This document shows, piece after piece, positions 8,042 through 17,232 of a stretch of DNA of 64,000 nt; within the stretch, counting starts at the first letter, position 1; each line of letters begins with the position of its first letter. Source of the DNA: UBA1737 sp964541525 (GTDB lineage Bacteria > Bacillota_I > Bacilli_A > ML615J-28 > CAG-313); NCBI GenBank assembly GCA_964541525.1, contig CAZIQF010000003.1, positions 30,194-94,193 of the forward strand. Direction: 5' to 3'. The position numbers and the translations under genes are program-made. The notes under the pieces are model-generated. The model searched no databases. It saw nothing but the letters and a program-made list of their open reading frames with translations, and was not told the DNA's origin.

Positions 8042-8884
8042 TTATTTAATTTTTCTCACTCGTTTATAAAAACATAAATCAATTGGTAGGCTTTTAGAAG
8101 CATCTGATAATGATGGGATTATAATATATGAGTAACCCATTTTTGCAATACTTCTTACCCTCTTTAAATCTATTTCGGAAAGTATTTCTAATACTTTCTT
8201 ATTTTGATTTATAATTGAACAATTATTAATAATATTTTCTTTATTAGAAACAACTCTAATGATAGGAGCAATTGTTTGATATGCTTCTTCAAATGCTATG
8301 GTATCACTTACTTCTAAAATAATTTTAGTATTTCGATCAATTTCTTTAATCTTATCAATTGCTTCTTGATATGTATCAAATCTGGTTGCAACATTTAAAC
8401 TAACTAAAGTTTTATTTTTATATTCTTCACTTAAGATTCCTCCACCTGAGATAAAAGCACTTTCAGCAAACACTTCTAAATTAGGTGCAGCATGTCCTGA
8501 ATATAGTAGTTTTGAATCTAATCCTTGCAACTCTGCTTTGTACTTCGCAACGCCGCTAGCAATTCCTGACATATATCGAAGAAAATTAAGAGCCAATTTT
8601 TCGCCTCTTAAAATATCATGCATTGGTCCTGTTATTACACAAATGACATCACCACGATTAATATATTCACCATCTTTTTTTAAAATTGTATAATTAATTT
8701 TAGGATTAATCTTTTTAAATACTAGTTCTGCTACCTTGGTACCTGATACAACACCAGTTGTTCTTGCAATAAAATTACATGATGCAACTTCATTTTGATT
8801 TTTTAATAATTGATAAGCAATTTCATTTGTTTCTTTAATTTCGAGTACCAAATCTTCAATAAATTGTTCAATTGTATTTTTCAT
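8042..8884 (-). CDS. nadC: Nicotinate-nucleotide pyrophosphorylase (carboxylating)
   Basis: A 280-residue NadC (quinolinate phosphoribosyltransferase), converting quinolinate and PRPP to nicotinate mononucleotide for NAD. Typical elements are LRGEKLALNFLRYMSGIAS near residue 95, the substrate-binding LYSGHAAPNLEVFAESAFISGGGILS near 137-162, and the C-terminal barrel strand residues ILEVSD. GGTGAT lies 7 nt before the ATG. nadA and nadB are not adjacent here, so whether quinolinate is made or taken up cannot be told. Confidence 0.85.
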   Translation of the reverse strand: MKNTIEQFIEDLVLEIKETNEIAYQLLKNQNEVASCNFIARTTGVVSGTKVAELVFKKINPKINYTILKKDGEYINRGDVICVITGPMHDILRGEKLALNFLRYMSGIASGVAKYKAELQGLDSKLLYSGHAAPNLEVFAESAFISGGGILSEEYKNKTLVSLNVATRFDTYQEAIDKIKEIDRNTKIILEVSDTIAFEEAYQTIAPIIRVVSNKENIINNCSIINQNKKVLEILSEIDLKRVRSIAKMGYSYIIIPSLSDASKSLPIDLCFYKRVRKIK

Positions 8885-8932
8885 TTTATCACCAATTTTA
8901 TTATATCAAAAAATAATTTATTTGTCATAAAA

Positions 8933-8973
8933 AAAAGAGTAAAAATAATTTTTAAGTCATTTTTTACTCTTTT
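8933..8973 (-). terminator. Terminator after the zinc-ribbon membrane gene
   Basis: On the minus strand AAAAGAGTAAAAA pairs with TTTTTACTCTTTT (13 bp) around a 15-nt loop and is followed by T residues. It begins 3 bases after the stop of the gene ending at 8977. Confidence 0.75.
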
Positions 8974-8976
8974 ATA

Positions 8977-10059
8977 TTATCCAAAATATTTAACAAGCAA
9001 TAAAAAGCCGATAAATACAGCGATACAAATAATTACAACAAGCAATACTTTAAACGCTGAAATTGGATATTTGGCCGTAATCTTACCACTTTCACCATTA
9101 ACTAAAAAGCGATATAGCTTGTCCTGATGTTTAAATAGACCAAACCAAACTGGGATTAAAACATATTTATATTTGATATTATCATAATGAGTATTAATAT
9201 TAACATAACTAACTACATCATATGAATATTGTTTTAAGATATAATTTTTAATGATTGGTTGCATTGCATCTTTAGCATCATTGAAACCCTTATTCAAGTC
9301 CTTGGAGTAATGTTCTGTAGAAAAACCAGCTAAAAAACTTTCATCAAAAGTAGCAGAATCATTAGTATTGAAAGGTTTTAAGTGATTTAGTTCCTCTTGA
9401 CTAATCGAACTACCAGCACTTACTAATACATCATCAAAATCAACAATTTTAGTTCCGGAAATTAAGAAATATCGAGTTTTCGTAACTGTTCTACGATTTT
9501 TACCAGTACCAACAGTTGTTACATAATGCTTCCCTAATTTTCCCTTATAAGTAGAGAAAGTTTTCGTATCATAGGTCCAAACCGGAATATAAACGCCATT
9601 TAATGTTAAATCCAAATTCATTTTCTTAATATATTTAGGTACAAATAATTTTCTTTTAATTAATCCACGATATGTTTCTAATGCTTGATTAGAATCAATC
9701 TTAAAAGGAATGACTCGGCTTGGTTTAATTCCAGCAATTGATTCCGATTCCACTACTTGTGTTGAAGAACAAAATGGACATTTTAAACTAATCTCTTTTT
9801 TTGATACAATATTTTCAGCACCACAATTTTGGCATTTAATAATATGATTTTCATTTTGCCATGAATTATCTATATTGACATCTTGATTAAAATCTAGTTC
9901 GATATTTGATGATTCTTCTTTTAGTTCGATTATTTTAGTACAATAATCACATTTAAGTGATTGGGTAGCTGGATCATATCGCATCGGAGCACCACATTCG
10001 GGACATTTATAATTGGCAGAGTCAACCTGCTCAATTAATTCTTCAACTTCATTTTCCAT
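8977..10059 (-). CDS. TFIIB-type zinc-ribbon membrane protein (YdjG-like)
   Basis: A 360-residue protein starting at ATG 10059. The N-terminus holds two zinc ribbons: CPECGAPMRYDPATQSLKC/CDYC (about residues 15-35) and CQNCGAENIVSKKEISLKCPFC (about 66-90). A central soluble domain follows (VIPFKIDSNQALETYRGLIKRKLFVPKYIKK), and one membrane helix ends the protein (about residues 335-355). B. subtilis YdjG has the same design and recruits PspA to the membrane with YdjH and the SPFH protein YdjI. The gene follows an SPFH gene with an 8-nt gap, repeating that pairing. The function here is inferred from this resemblance. Confidence 0.7.
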   Translation of the reverse strand: MENEVEELIEQVDSANYKCPECGAPMRYDPATQSLKCDYCTKIIELKEESSNIELDFNQDVNIDNSWQNENHIIKCQNCGAENIVSKKEISLKCPFCSSTQVVESESIAGIKPSRVIPFKIDSNQALETYRGLIKRKLFVPKYIKKMNLDLTLNGVYIPVWTYDTKTFSTYKGKLGKHYVTTVGTGKNRRTVTKTRYFLISGTKIVDFDDVLVSAGSSISQEELNHLKPFNTNDSATFDESFLAGFSTEHYSKDLNKGFNDAKDAMQPIIKNYILKQYSYDVVSYVNINTHYDNIKYKYVLIPVWFGLFKHQDKLYRFLVNGESGKITAKYPISAFKVLLVVIICIAVFIGFLLLVKYFG

Positions 10060-10067
10060 TTCGATAC

Positions 10068-11123
10068 CTAATTTTGATGTCCACAATTAGGACAGAATTT
10101 TGCATTTGCTGGAAGTTCAGTACCACAATTAACACAGAATTTCTTTACAGCAACTGGTGTCCCACAATTAGGGCAGAATTTTGCGTTTGCTGGTATTGGA
10201 TTTTGACAATTACTACACTTAGGTCCTAGGTTTTGGCTGGCATTTCCTTGATGATTTTGTTGATTTGCTTGATTCATTGCATTAACGAAGTTTTGACCCA
10301 TAGCTACACCTGCTGCAAGACCTACACCAGCACCAGCAAGGCCATTACCTTGATTTTGAGCAGCATCTCTTAAAGCATCAGCAGCTTGAAGACGTGTATA
10401 ATCATCAATGGCACCACTCATTGCACCTGTACTTGAACGTTTATCAATTGCTTGTTCAACTTGTTCTGGTAATACAATTGATTCTACGTATAAAGCACAA
10501 ACTGTAAGACCTAATTTATCAAAGTCATCTTGAACATGTTCTTTAACACTTTCACCGATTTCGATATATTTAGCCGGAATATCAACAGCCGAAACATTAA
10601 TTTCACCGATAACTTTTGTAAAATTACTAACAATAATACTCTTAAAATACTCTACTAATGAACTTGTGGAATAATCCTTATTAGTTCCAAAAATTTCACG
10701 CATAAATACTGCTGCATCATTAACTTCAAATGAATAAGTACCACGAGCACCTAAGCGAATTAATCCAAAAACTTCATCACGCATTGTAATTTTAGATGAA
10801 GTTCCCCACTTCATATTGATGAATTGTTTAGTATTAACATAATAAACGTCAGCTTTAAAAGGTGAATCAAAACCATATTTCCAACTTGCCAACTTAGTTA
10901 AAATCGGCATATTACCTGTTGTTAATTTATGTTCACCAGGACCATAAATATCAGCAATTTGACCTGTTGATACAAGTAATGCCACTTGACTTTCTGCAAC
11001 AATTAATTGACATCCATTCATAATTTCATCGCGATCTGTCATTGGATAACGATAAACAATCGTATCCTTTGAAGGATCATCCCATTTAATAACTTTTAAT
11101 AATTGTTTTTTAATAAATCCCAT
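10068..11123 (-). CDS. SPFH-domain protein with C-terminal zinc ribbons (YdjI-like)
   Basis: A 351-residue cytoplasmic SPFH/prohibitin-like protein. The N-terminal two thirds match the YdjI/virion-core-protein-like group: QLIVAESQVALLVSTGQIADIYGPGEH near residue 40, and FGTNKDYSTSSLVEYFKSIIVSNFTKVIGE near 145. A Gly/Ala/Asn/Gln-rich linker (about residues 255-300) leads to two zinc ribbons, CSNCQNPIPANAKFCPNC and CVNCGTELPANAKFCPNC. It directly precedes the YdjG-like gene. In B. subtilis YdjI is a bactofilin-independent SPFH scaffold of the PspA membrane-stress system. AAAGGA precedes the ATG. Confidence 0.8.
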   Translation of the reverse strand: MGFIKKQLLKVIKWDDPSKDTIVYRYPMTDRDEIMNGCQLIVAESQVALLVSTGQIADIYGPGEHKLTTGNMPILTKLASWKYGFDSPFKADVYYVNTKQFINMKWGTSSKITMRDEVFGLIRLGARGTYSFEVNDAAVFMREIFGTNKDYSTSSLVEYFKSIIVSNFTKVIGEINVSAVDIPAKYIEIGESVKEHVQDDFDKLGLTVCALYVESIVLPEQVEQAIDKRSSTGAMSGAIDDYTRLQAADALRDAAQNQGNGLAGAGVGLAAGVAMGQNFVNAMNQANQQNHQGNASQNLGPKCSNCQNPIPANAKFCPNCGTPVAVKKFCVNCGTELPANAKFCPNCGHQN

Positions 11124-11148
11124 ATTTTTTATTTCCTTTCATCATTTA

Positions 11149-12648
11149 TTATTTATATTTAAGCGTAGCATTAACAGCTGCTTTCCAACCACTAATTAAT
11201 TTTTCACGTTCTTCTTGATTCATTTTTGAAGTAAACATCGAATCAATTAAGTGTAATTTTTTGATTTCTTCAATCGATTTAAAAAAGTTAACTTTAAGTC
11301 CCGCAATATAGGTCGCACCTAGTGCGGTTGTTTCCTTACAAATTGGACGACAAATTGTTACATCTAACAGATCAGACTGAAATTGCATTAAATAGCTATT
11401 AACACAGGCACCACCATCAACCCCAATTGAATTAATCTTCACATTAGATACTTCTTCCATAACATCAAGAACGTCTTTTGTCTGATATGCAATCGCTTCA
11501 ACAGTCGCTGCGGTAATATGATCTTTCGTCGTACTTCGTTTAATTCCAAAGATTGCACCTCTCGCATCGGAATCCCAGTATGGAGTCCCGAGACCTACAA
11601 AAGCTGGAACAAAATAAACTCCAGCACTAGCATTTTGTTGTTTTAATGCTTTTTCACACTCTTTTGAATTTTCAAAAAATTCCATTTGATCTCTTAACCA
11701 CTGAATACCAGCACCTGCTATAAATACTGAACCCTCCAATGCATATTCAAGATTACCATCTAAACTCCATGCAATCGTTGATAACAAACCATATTGAGGT
11801 TTTTTAATCGGTTTCTTTGTATTCATTAACATGAAACAGCCAGTACCATAAGTATTTTTTACATCACCTTCATTGAAGCAACATTGACCAAAAAGGGATG
11901 CTTGCTGGTCACCAATCATTGCTGTAATCGGTACATTTTTGAAATCTAAGTCAATATTAGTTAAACCGGTTGCATATCCAAATAACGCATTTGAATCTAA
12001 TACCTGGGGCAAGCAACTACTTGGAATATTTAACAAATCTAGAAGTTCTTGGTCCCAACATTTTTCATAAATATTATAAATCATCGTTCTCGAAGCATTG
12101 GTATAGTCAGTTGCATGAACCTTCCGATTAGTTAAATTCCACAATAAATATGTATCAACTGTACCAAATAAAATTTCTCCATTCAGAGCTTTTTCATAAG
12201 TTCCTTCAACATGATCAAAAATCCATTTAATTTTACTACCTGAAAAATATGCATTAATAATTAGGCCAGTCTTGGCTTGAATCAGATCAGCATAGTTTTT
12301 CTCAATTAATTCATTACAAATCGTTTGGCTTTGCCTACTTTGCCAAACTACTGCATTATAAACTGGCTTATTTGTTACTTTATCCCAAAGAATCGTTGTT
12401 TCTCTTTGATTAGTAATGCCAATACATGCGATTTGATTTGCTGAAACTTTTGCTTGATTTAAAACATTTGCAATTGTCTGGTATGTTTTAATCCAAATTT
12501 CTTCTGGTTTATGCTCAACCCATCCATCATTAGGACATATTTGTTCAATTTCCATTTGACTGATTGCAACAATCTCTGCATTTCGATTGAACAAAATACT
12601 TCTAGTACTAGTGGTTCCCTGATCAATTGTTAGTATATAATCTTTCAT
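11149..12648 (-). CDS. glpK: Glycerol kinase
   Basis: A 499-residue FGGY-family kinase making glycerol 3-phosphate from glycerol and ATP. I start it at ATG 12648 (MKDYILTIDQGTTSTRSILF) with AAGGAA upstream; 15 further codons are open but lack a ribosome site. Typical stretches: WVEHKPEEIW, GITNQRETTILWD near residue 80, TYGTGCFMLMNT, AFVGLGTPYWDSDARGAIFG and GVDGGACVNSYLMQFQSD near 405. The family length is ~500, so it is intact. glpF and glpD are not next to it; glycerol handling must involve genes elsewhere. Confidence 0.95.
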   Translation of the reverse strand: MKDYILTIDQGTTSTRSILFNRNAEIVAISQMEIEQICPNDGWVEHKPEEIWIKTYQTIANVLNQAKVSANQIACIGITNQRETTILWDKVTNKPVYNAVVWQSRQSQTICNELIEKNYADLIQAKTGLIINAYFSGSKIKWIFDHVEGTYEKALNGEILFGTVDTYLLWNLTNRKVHATDYTNASRTMIYNIYEKCWDQELLDLLNIPSSCLPQVLDSNALFGYATGLTNIDLDFKNVPITAMIGDQQASLFGQCCFNEGDVKNTYGTGCFMLMNTKKPIKKPQYGLLSTIAWSLDGNLEYALEGSVFIAGAGIQWLRDQMEFFENSKECEKALKQQNASAGVYFVPAFVGLGTPYWDSDARGAIFGIKRSTTKDHITAATVEAIAYQTKDVLDVMEEVSNVKINSIGVDGGACVNSYLMQFQSDLLDVTICRPICKETTALGATYIAGLKVNFFKSIEEIKKLHLIDSMFTSKMNQEEREKLISGWKAAVNATLKYK

Positions 12649-12707
12649 CTTTATTTCCTTAATATTATAATATTTTTTCACGATAATTGTCAATAAACTA
12701 TCATAAA

Positions 12708-13226
12708 TTATTCATCTTTTATATAACAACTAACTATTTCACCTATATATTCATGATGAAATAATTGATCTTGATATATTGATAAATTTTTAATATCATC
12801 ATCAATAATCTTTTCAATCTTTATCGCATTTTGATATAATTTCCTACAAACCATAATCATTGTTGCTTCTTCATAGGCAACACCACCATCTAATTCATAC
12901 GAATGAAGTTCACATAAAGCTTCTTTATCAACATCTCGACCACTCATTGAACCAAATACTTTATTAATACCACTTCTGATTTTATCATCAAACCACATAA
13001 TTGTAAAATATTCACAACTATTTGCAAACTCAAACGTATATCTAGTTGGTTTAATATAGATTGTTGCAATATTCTTTCGCCATAAACTACCTAAACTACC
13101 CCATGCAACAGTTAATCCATTATGGTGATTTAAATCACCACAAACAATAATTGGTAGTTCATTCTTAAAAAGACTAATCGCATTTTTATTAATTAAAGTT
13201 ACATCTATTTTTTTTAAATTCATCAT
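12708..13226 (-). CDS. Flavin-reductase-like (FMN-binding split barrel) protein
   Basis: A 172-residue protein of the flavin reductase / DIM6 group. Visible signs are GLTVAWGSLGSLWRKNIATIYIKPTRYTFEFANSCEYFTIMWF (about residues 38-80), the FMN-site region of the split barrel, and the C-terminal FHHEYIGEIVSCYIKD. This subgroup is common in anaerobic Firmicutes; its substrate is unknown. It is the last gene of the small operon that starts at 14689, six bases after the 69-codon membrane protein gene. Confidence 0.75.
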   Translation of the reverse strand: MMNLKKIDVTLINKNAISLFKNELPIIVCGDLNHHNGLTVAWGSLGSLWRKNIATIYIKPTRYTFEFANSCEYFTIMWFDDKIRSGINKVFGSMSGRDVDKEALCELHSYELDGGVAYEEATMIMVCRKLYQNAIKIEKIIDDDIKNLSIYQDQLFHHEYIGEIVSCYIKDE

Positions 13227-13232
13227 AAAACT

Positions 13233-13442
13233 CTACTTATGCTTCCTTAAAATTATTTTAATGCCAATAATATTAATTAAAATCCAAATCATAATTACTG
13301 AGAAACACATTAATAAATGCCAAATTAAATCTAATTTCCAATAATAATTACTCATAATGATTAAAATGATTAAAATCACTGCTGATAATCCCCCAGATGC
13401 TATCATCAATAATTTAATATTTTTAGCTTCTTTACTTTTCAT
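13233..13442 (-). CDS. Small two-helix membrane protein, unknown
   Basis: A 69-residue protein from ATG 13442, whose first 11 bases overlap the end of the upstream DUF6198-like gene; GAAGGTG sits 7 nt before the ATG. After KSKEAKNIKLL there are two hydrophobic helices (about residues 12-32 and 38-64) and a basic C-terminal tail ILRKHK. I do not recognise a family. The tight overlap suggests co-translation with the larger membrane protein before it. Confidence 0.6.
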   Translation of the reverse strand: MKSKEAKNIKLLMIASGGLSAVILIILIIMSNYYWKLDLIWHLLMCFSVIMIWILINIIGIKIILRKHK

Positions 13443-14142
13443 CTTTAACACCTTCAATAAATAATTCTGCAAAACGTTCAAACTTTGGCTTGAAAATAAA
13501 GAAATAATCTAAAATTTTACTAAATAAATTAATTAACATTCCACTTAACAATGCCATAATTAGTGTTCCAATGCCAATAAAGCCCTTTAATGTTTTAAAG
13601 AAAGTTAGAGCTAAAATAATACCAATTACTAAAAAAGTTAAATCATATAACGTTTTAAAAAGTCCTTGATTAAGGTGATACTTACTCTTTACCCCTTTAA
13701 TAAAAAAATCATAAATTTGAGGATAAAGGTATGTTTTTAAAAATAATGATACTGCTAAACACATTAGTAATAAGGATAAAACAAAATAAATCATATTCAA
13801 ATAAAATGGAAGACTTCCTGGTATAGTAATCGCATTATTAAAATGTGGTATTAATTGAACTAATAATAAGACGCCTCCATAAAGTAATCCCGTTATGAAT
13901 GAACAAAGATAAATTAATTTAAATTTTCGCATAACAAAGCAAAAAATAAGAAAAAGAATTCCTTGAACAATATACTCAGTTAATGAAAAACTAATATTTA
14001 ACTTAACACTTAAAATGTATGCTGGTGCATTTAAGACGGAAATACCAAATCCAGCACAAGTTGACATTGCAATGGCAAAAGCGATAATAACGATTGCAAT
14101 TAAATATGCTATTTCACTATAAATTATAATTTTCTTTTTCAT
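13432..14142 (-). CDS. YczE/YitT-like membrane protein (DUF6198-like)
   Basis: A 236-residue polytopic protein from ATG 14142, starting 4 nt after the upstream stop. Around six hydrophobic segments are seen; the first contains AFAIAMSTCAGFGISVLNAPAYILS and the second half GLFKTLYDLTFLVIGIILALTFFKTLKGFIGIGTLIMALLSGMLI. This GxGT-type pattern is typical of the YczE/YyaS/DUF6198 group. Function is unknown in the family; YczE in Bacillus is linked to surfactin export or activation, which should not be transferred here. Confidence 0.65.
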   Translation of the reverse strand: MKKKIIIYSEIAYLIAIVIIAFAIAMSTCAGFGISVLNAPAYILSVKLNISFSLTEYIVQGILFLIFCFVMRKFKLIYLCSFITGLLYGGVLLLVQLIPHFNNAITIPGSLPFYLNMIYFVLSLLLMCLAVSLFLKTYLYPQIYDFFIKGVKSKYHLNQGLFKTLYDLTFLVIGIILALTFFKTLKGFIGIGTLIMALLSGMLINLFSKILDYFFIFKPKFERFAELFIEGVKDEK

Positions 14143-14146
14143 AGCC

Positions 14147-14689
14147 TTATGAGTTAAATAAAACATGATTACTAGTAAAGAAATCAGCAATCGTATTCAA
14201 CACTTTATTTGCATATTGATCTTCTGAATCATCAAGCACAATATTAATTATTTTCTTTAAAGTTGAGTATAAAACCATACTAAATGTCTTTGTACTTTTA
14301 ATAATTGCTATTTCTAATTCTTTATCAATTAAAACACTCATCATAATAAAAGTCGGAACTTCTTTAGTAATTCTTCTACTTTCTTTTTTTAGAAACTCAA
14401 CATCTTCTGGCGTTGGATAACTATCTTTATTAATTTCAATATTTTTATAGTGATCATAATATCTAACTAAGTTTTTAATAAAATTTACTTCTCCTAATTC
14501 AAAGTTACGTTTATGTAATAACGAACGAATAATAATACTTTGAATAAAAGCATCAAAACTAATTAATACATCATTTTTAGTTAAATTAAATGATGAATCC
14601 TTAGCCATTTCGGTATAAGCGTTAATGATTTGATCAGCTAATTGTTCATAAATAGTAACAATGTTTGACTTATTATTTAAAATTGTCAT
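14147..14689 (-). CDS. Unknown all-helical cytoplasmic protein, first gene of a small operon
   Basis: A 180-residue protein starting at ATG 14689 with AGAAGGAG 11 nt upstream (11 further upstream codons lie between promoter and ribosome site). It is predicted largely alpha-helical with no membrane segment and no recognisable helix-turn-helix, although its size resembles TetR regulators. Segments such as FDAFIQSIIIRSLLHKRNF and VPTFIMMSVLIDKELEIAII line up, in the same order, with the 177-residue protein at 24473-25006 (MDLFVQAVLLNKLIKTNQL, NPKFIKLGVYFDKTTVKY). They may be distant paralogues. Function unknown. Confidence 0.6.
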   Translation of the reverse strand: MTILNNKSNIVTIYEQLADQIINAYTEMAKDSSFNLTKNDVLISFDAFIQSIIIRSLLHKRNFELGEVNFIKNLVRYYDHYKNIEINKDSYPTPEDVEFLKKESRRITKEVPTFIMMSVLIDKELEIAIIKSTKTFSMVLYSTLKKIINIVLDDSEDQYANKVLNTIADFFTSNHVLFNS

Positions 14690-14712
14690 AAATAAATTTT
14701 CTCCTTCTGTAT

Positions 14713-14741
14713 ATTTTACCACGAAATAACAATTTGGTCAA
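14713..14741 (-). promoter_or_regulatory. Sigma-A promoter of the 14689-12708 operon
   Basis: On the minus strand TTGACC (14741-14736), a 17-base spacer and TAAAAT (14718-14713). It lies just after the terminator of the upstream vWA operon, which confirms a new transcript. Confidence 0.75.
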
Positions 14742-14748
14742 GAAATAT

Positions 14749-14778
14749 CAAAAAAATAGTCCCTAGAATAGGACTATT
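14749..14778 (-). terminator. Terminator of the ECF sigma / vWA operon
   Basis: On the minus strand AATAGTCC pairs with GGACTATT around an 8-nt loop, followed by TTTTT. It lies 23 bases after the stop of the vWA lipoprotein gene. Confidence 0.8.
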
Positions 14779-14800
14779 CTTATTGACCATCATCTAAATC

Positions 14801-15982
14801 TTAAAATGTACCTGTATAATAACCATTTATTAATCGAACCAAACAACAATCAAAACTCTCGACTTTTGGTTGTTTTGCAAATGTTTGTCCGTAATTATCA
14901 GTTTTATCTAGAACTTCATCTTGTAAACATACATAAGTACCATTAGTTAATAACGATTGCGTTCTAAACAAATACTCTACTTCTTGATTCGCACCAGTTG
15001 CTGCAACCGAAATCATTCTAATTCCTTTACCAGCAAGTGCTAAAATTATTTCACACCATTTATTTTTATTAATTAAATCATCATACGCATCACCAATATG
15101 AACTAATAATTTAATACTATTCTCACTCCAACTCTGATTATAAGCTTCTTGTAATGCTACAACTACTGACTCTTCATAATCACCACCACCAGTGGCTATT
15201 TGATCTCTTAAAAAATTGATTTGTACATCAATATCACTAGAAAAATCACAGTATTTGGTAATATATTCACTTTCTTCATCACGATAAGCAACAAAACTTA
15301 AATTAATCAATATGCCTGGGTTATCACTTTTAACTTGATTAATAATTGTTCTCACTTTTTGTTTCAGATAATTTAATTCATTAATCATTGACCCAGTTGT
15401 ATCAATTACGAACATTAAATCGACAATATTAAATTCAATAGTATCGCCGTCTAATTCAATCAATGTATCTTCAGTAATATCACAAGTTTTCATTAGTGGT
15501 AGATTATTTTTATAGTAATCAATTTGAATCGTATAACTGTTCATTTTTTGCTTAGGAAATAGATAACATACTCCATTTATATCAGGAATACTTTGGGATT
15601 CAATCTCTCCCATGCCATTCAAAAGCGAAATTATTGCTTTAACCCCTCTAGAAAGCGTAAGTTTCACACGATTAGTAGTTTCAAACCCCCATTTGTTAGC
15701 ATATTCTAGAAAATAACGATAACTAACACTATTCCTTTCATTTAGTCGAACCCAAAAGTCATAATTTAGATTATCATTATATGCAGCAGCATAAATTCTA
15801 GCAGTAGTATCCTCTTCTTCCATCTCATCATCAGTTGTAATTTCACCTTTATCATAAAAGTTTAAAAAATTAGAATCTGAATCATTGCCTGATGAATTAT
15901 TCCCTTTGCTTGCACAACCACTATTAATAATGCATACAAAACTTATTAGTATAAGTAATACGAATTTAAAAAATTTATTCAT
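14801..15982 (-). CDS. vWA-domain lipoprotein
   Basis: A 393-residue secreted lipoprotein. The signal peptide ends in a lipobox, IINSGC (Cys at residue 23), followed by a Ser/Asn/Asp-rich linker. A von Willebrand A domain begins near residue 187 with the metal site FVIDTTGSMINE (DTTGS variant of DXSXS), continues through NLSFVAYRDEES, and has GGGDYEESVVVAL near 267 and LLVHIGDAYDD near 292. This variant resembles the vWA of alpha-kinase-linked proteins, suggesting Mg-dependent ligand binding outside the cell. It is the third gene of the ECF sigma / anti-sigma operon, so it may be a sensor or effector of that stress pathway; that is inference. Confidence 0.8.
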   Translation of the reverse strand: MNKFFKFVLLILISFVCIINSGCASKGNNSSGNDSDSNFLNFYDKGEITTDDEMEEEDTTARIYAAAYNDNLNYDFWVRLNERNSVSYRYFLEYANKWGFETTNRVKLTLSRGVKAIISLLNGMGEIESQSIPDINGVCYLFPKQKMNSYTIQIDYYKNNLPLMKTCDITEDTLIELDGDTIEFNIVDLMFVIDTTGSMINELNYLKQKVRTIINQVKSDNPGILINLSFVAYRDEESEYITKYCDFSSDIDVQINFLRDQIATGGGDYEESVVVALQEAYNQSWSENSIKLLVHIGDAYDDLINKNKWCEIILALAGKGIRMISVAATGANQEVEYLFRTQSLLTNGTYVCLQDEVLDKTDNYGQTFAKQPKVESFDCCLVRLINGYYTGTF

Positions 15983-15983
15983 A

Positions 15984-16682
15984 TTAACTATTGCTCCTTT
16001 GCATAATAATGTTATTAAGCCTTAATTCATATTTATATTTAATAGCAGTTGTTGATGATGAATATGCCATTAAAAAATCGACTACAGATTCTTCTGAACT
16101 AAACGTATTTTTAGGATAATATAAATCTATGTAATGATATCTAGTGTTAAGATTATTAATAGATATTGAAAAACCACTACTACCGGTCATATGATCAATA
16201 AAAGCCTCACCATTATTTAACTTGACATCTAATAAAGTTGATTGATAATCAAATAAACACAAATAAAGATGTTTAACTTTATTCTTAACACATACTGTAA
16301 CAATATCATAATCTTCCGTAAAGATAGCTTGGACACAATTAATCGAAAAATTTAGATTAACTGGATCAGAAGGGATAATTTCTGAATCATTAATCGAACC
16401 ATCTACAGATGAAGAGTCGAATGGAGGTACCGCATCAGAATTAAAATCTTTTTCAAAAATTGGATAATTACTCAAGATTAAGCCTATAAAAAGAATAAAT
16501 ACAACAATAACAGATGTCAATGCAATCTTAAAATGTTTAGTGAAGAAGGAATGATTGCATTTATGATTATTCATCTTTGAAGATGTAACTACTTGATAAT
16601 AAATCTTACCCTTTAAATTCGGATTAACTTTGGGAATATTTGAATTGATGTTTTCCAATTGTTCTTCAAGATGTTTATCCAT
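15984..16682 (-). CDS. Membrane anti-sigma factor (putative)
   Basis: A 232-residue single-pass membrane protein from ATG 16682, which overlaps the sigma-factor stop (ATGGATAA) and has GGAGGT 5 nt upstream. A ~45-residue cytoplasmic part (DKHLEEQLENINSNIPKVNPNLKGKIYY) precedes one transmembrane helix (about residues 48-70); the rest, rich in Asp/Ser/Asn, is extracellular. The arrangement and the coupling to the ECF sigma gene identify it as the likely anti-sigma factor. No zinc (HXXXCXXC) motif of the ZAS type is present, so release would need proteolysis or another signal. Confidence 0.7.
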   Translation of the reverse strand: MDKHLEEQLENINSNIPKVNPNLKGKIYYQVVTSSKMNNHKCNHSFFTKHFKIALTSVIVVFILFIGLILSNYPIFEKDFNSDAVPPFDSSSVDGSINDSEIIPSDPVNLNFSINCVQAIFTEDYDIVTVCVKNKVKHLYLCLFDYQSTLLDVKLNNGEAFIDHMTGSSGFSISINNLNTRYHYIDLYYPKNTFSSEESVVDFLMAYSSSTTAIKYKYELRLNNIIMQRSNS

Positions 16683-17172
16683 TGTATACCTCCATTTTCT
16701 CTTTGATAATATCACGAGCTCGTTCTAATCTTTTCCGAACCGAAGCTTCAGATATTCCTAATAAATTACTTATCTCACTAACTTTAAGTTGATCATAATA
16801 ATAACAAATAATTACGATTCGATATTTTTCAGGTAGTGTAGATACAACCAGCATTAAGTTAGTATTTTCACTTGAAACCTGTTGCTGATCTGAAGTTGAA
16901 GAAACTATGCCATCATCTAAAACGACTTTTTTATACCGACTGGAGCTGACAAAATTTATGCATTCATTAATACATACACGAATTAGCCAAAATTTTTCAT
17001 CATTAATTGTTTTAAATTTTTTTGTGTTTTCTAGTAGTTTAATGAAACAGTTTTGAACTAAATCCTCTGAATCTTGTACATTTCTAGTATAACCATAACA
17101 AATATTAAAAAGATTCTGAGCATAGAGTTCATATTTATAATTAAACTCCTGTTCTGTCATTTTTATAGCCAT
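16675..17172 (-). CDS. ECF-family RNA polymerase sigma factor
   Basis: A 165-residue sigma-70 factor with only regions 2 and 4. Region 2: NLFNICYGYTRNVQDSEDLVQNCFIKLLE and KFWLIRVCINECIN. Region 4: LPEKYRIVIICYYYDQLKVSEISNLLGISEASVRKRLERARDIIKEKM. The start at ATG 17172 is chosen for the GAAGGA 6 nt upstream. It heads an operon with a membrane anti-sigma factor and a vWA lipoprotein, so it probably answers an envelope signal. A vegetative-type promoter lies at 17233-17261; no obvious autoregulatory ECF promoter was found. Confidence 0.85.
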   Translation of the reverse strand: MAIKMTEQEFNYKYELYAQNLFNICYGYTRNVQDSEDLVQNCFIKLLENTKKFKTINDEKFWLIRVCINECINFVSSSRYKKVVLDDGIVSSTSDQQQVSSENTNLMLVVSTLPEKYRIVIICYYYDQLKVSEISNLLGISEASVRKRLERARDIIKEKMEVYNG

Positions 17173-17232
17173 AATTTTTCCTTCTTCACCTTTAAAACAA
17201 ATCATCTATCTATTTTGTGACATTTTTTTATA

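Noticed and set aside
14147..14689. TetR-family regulator
   Set aside because: Length and helicity fit, but the N-terminus has no helix-turn-helix pattern.
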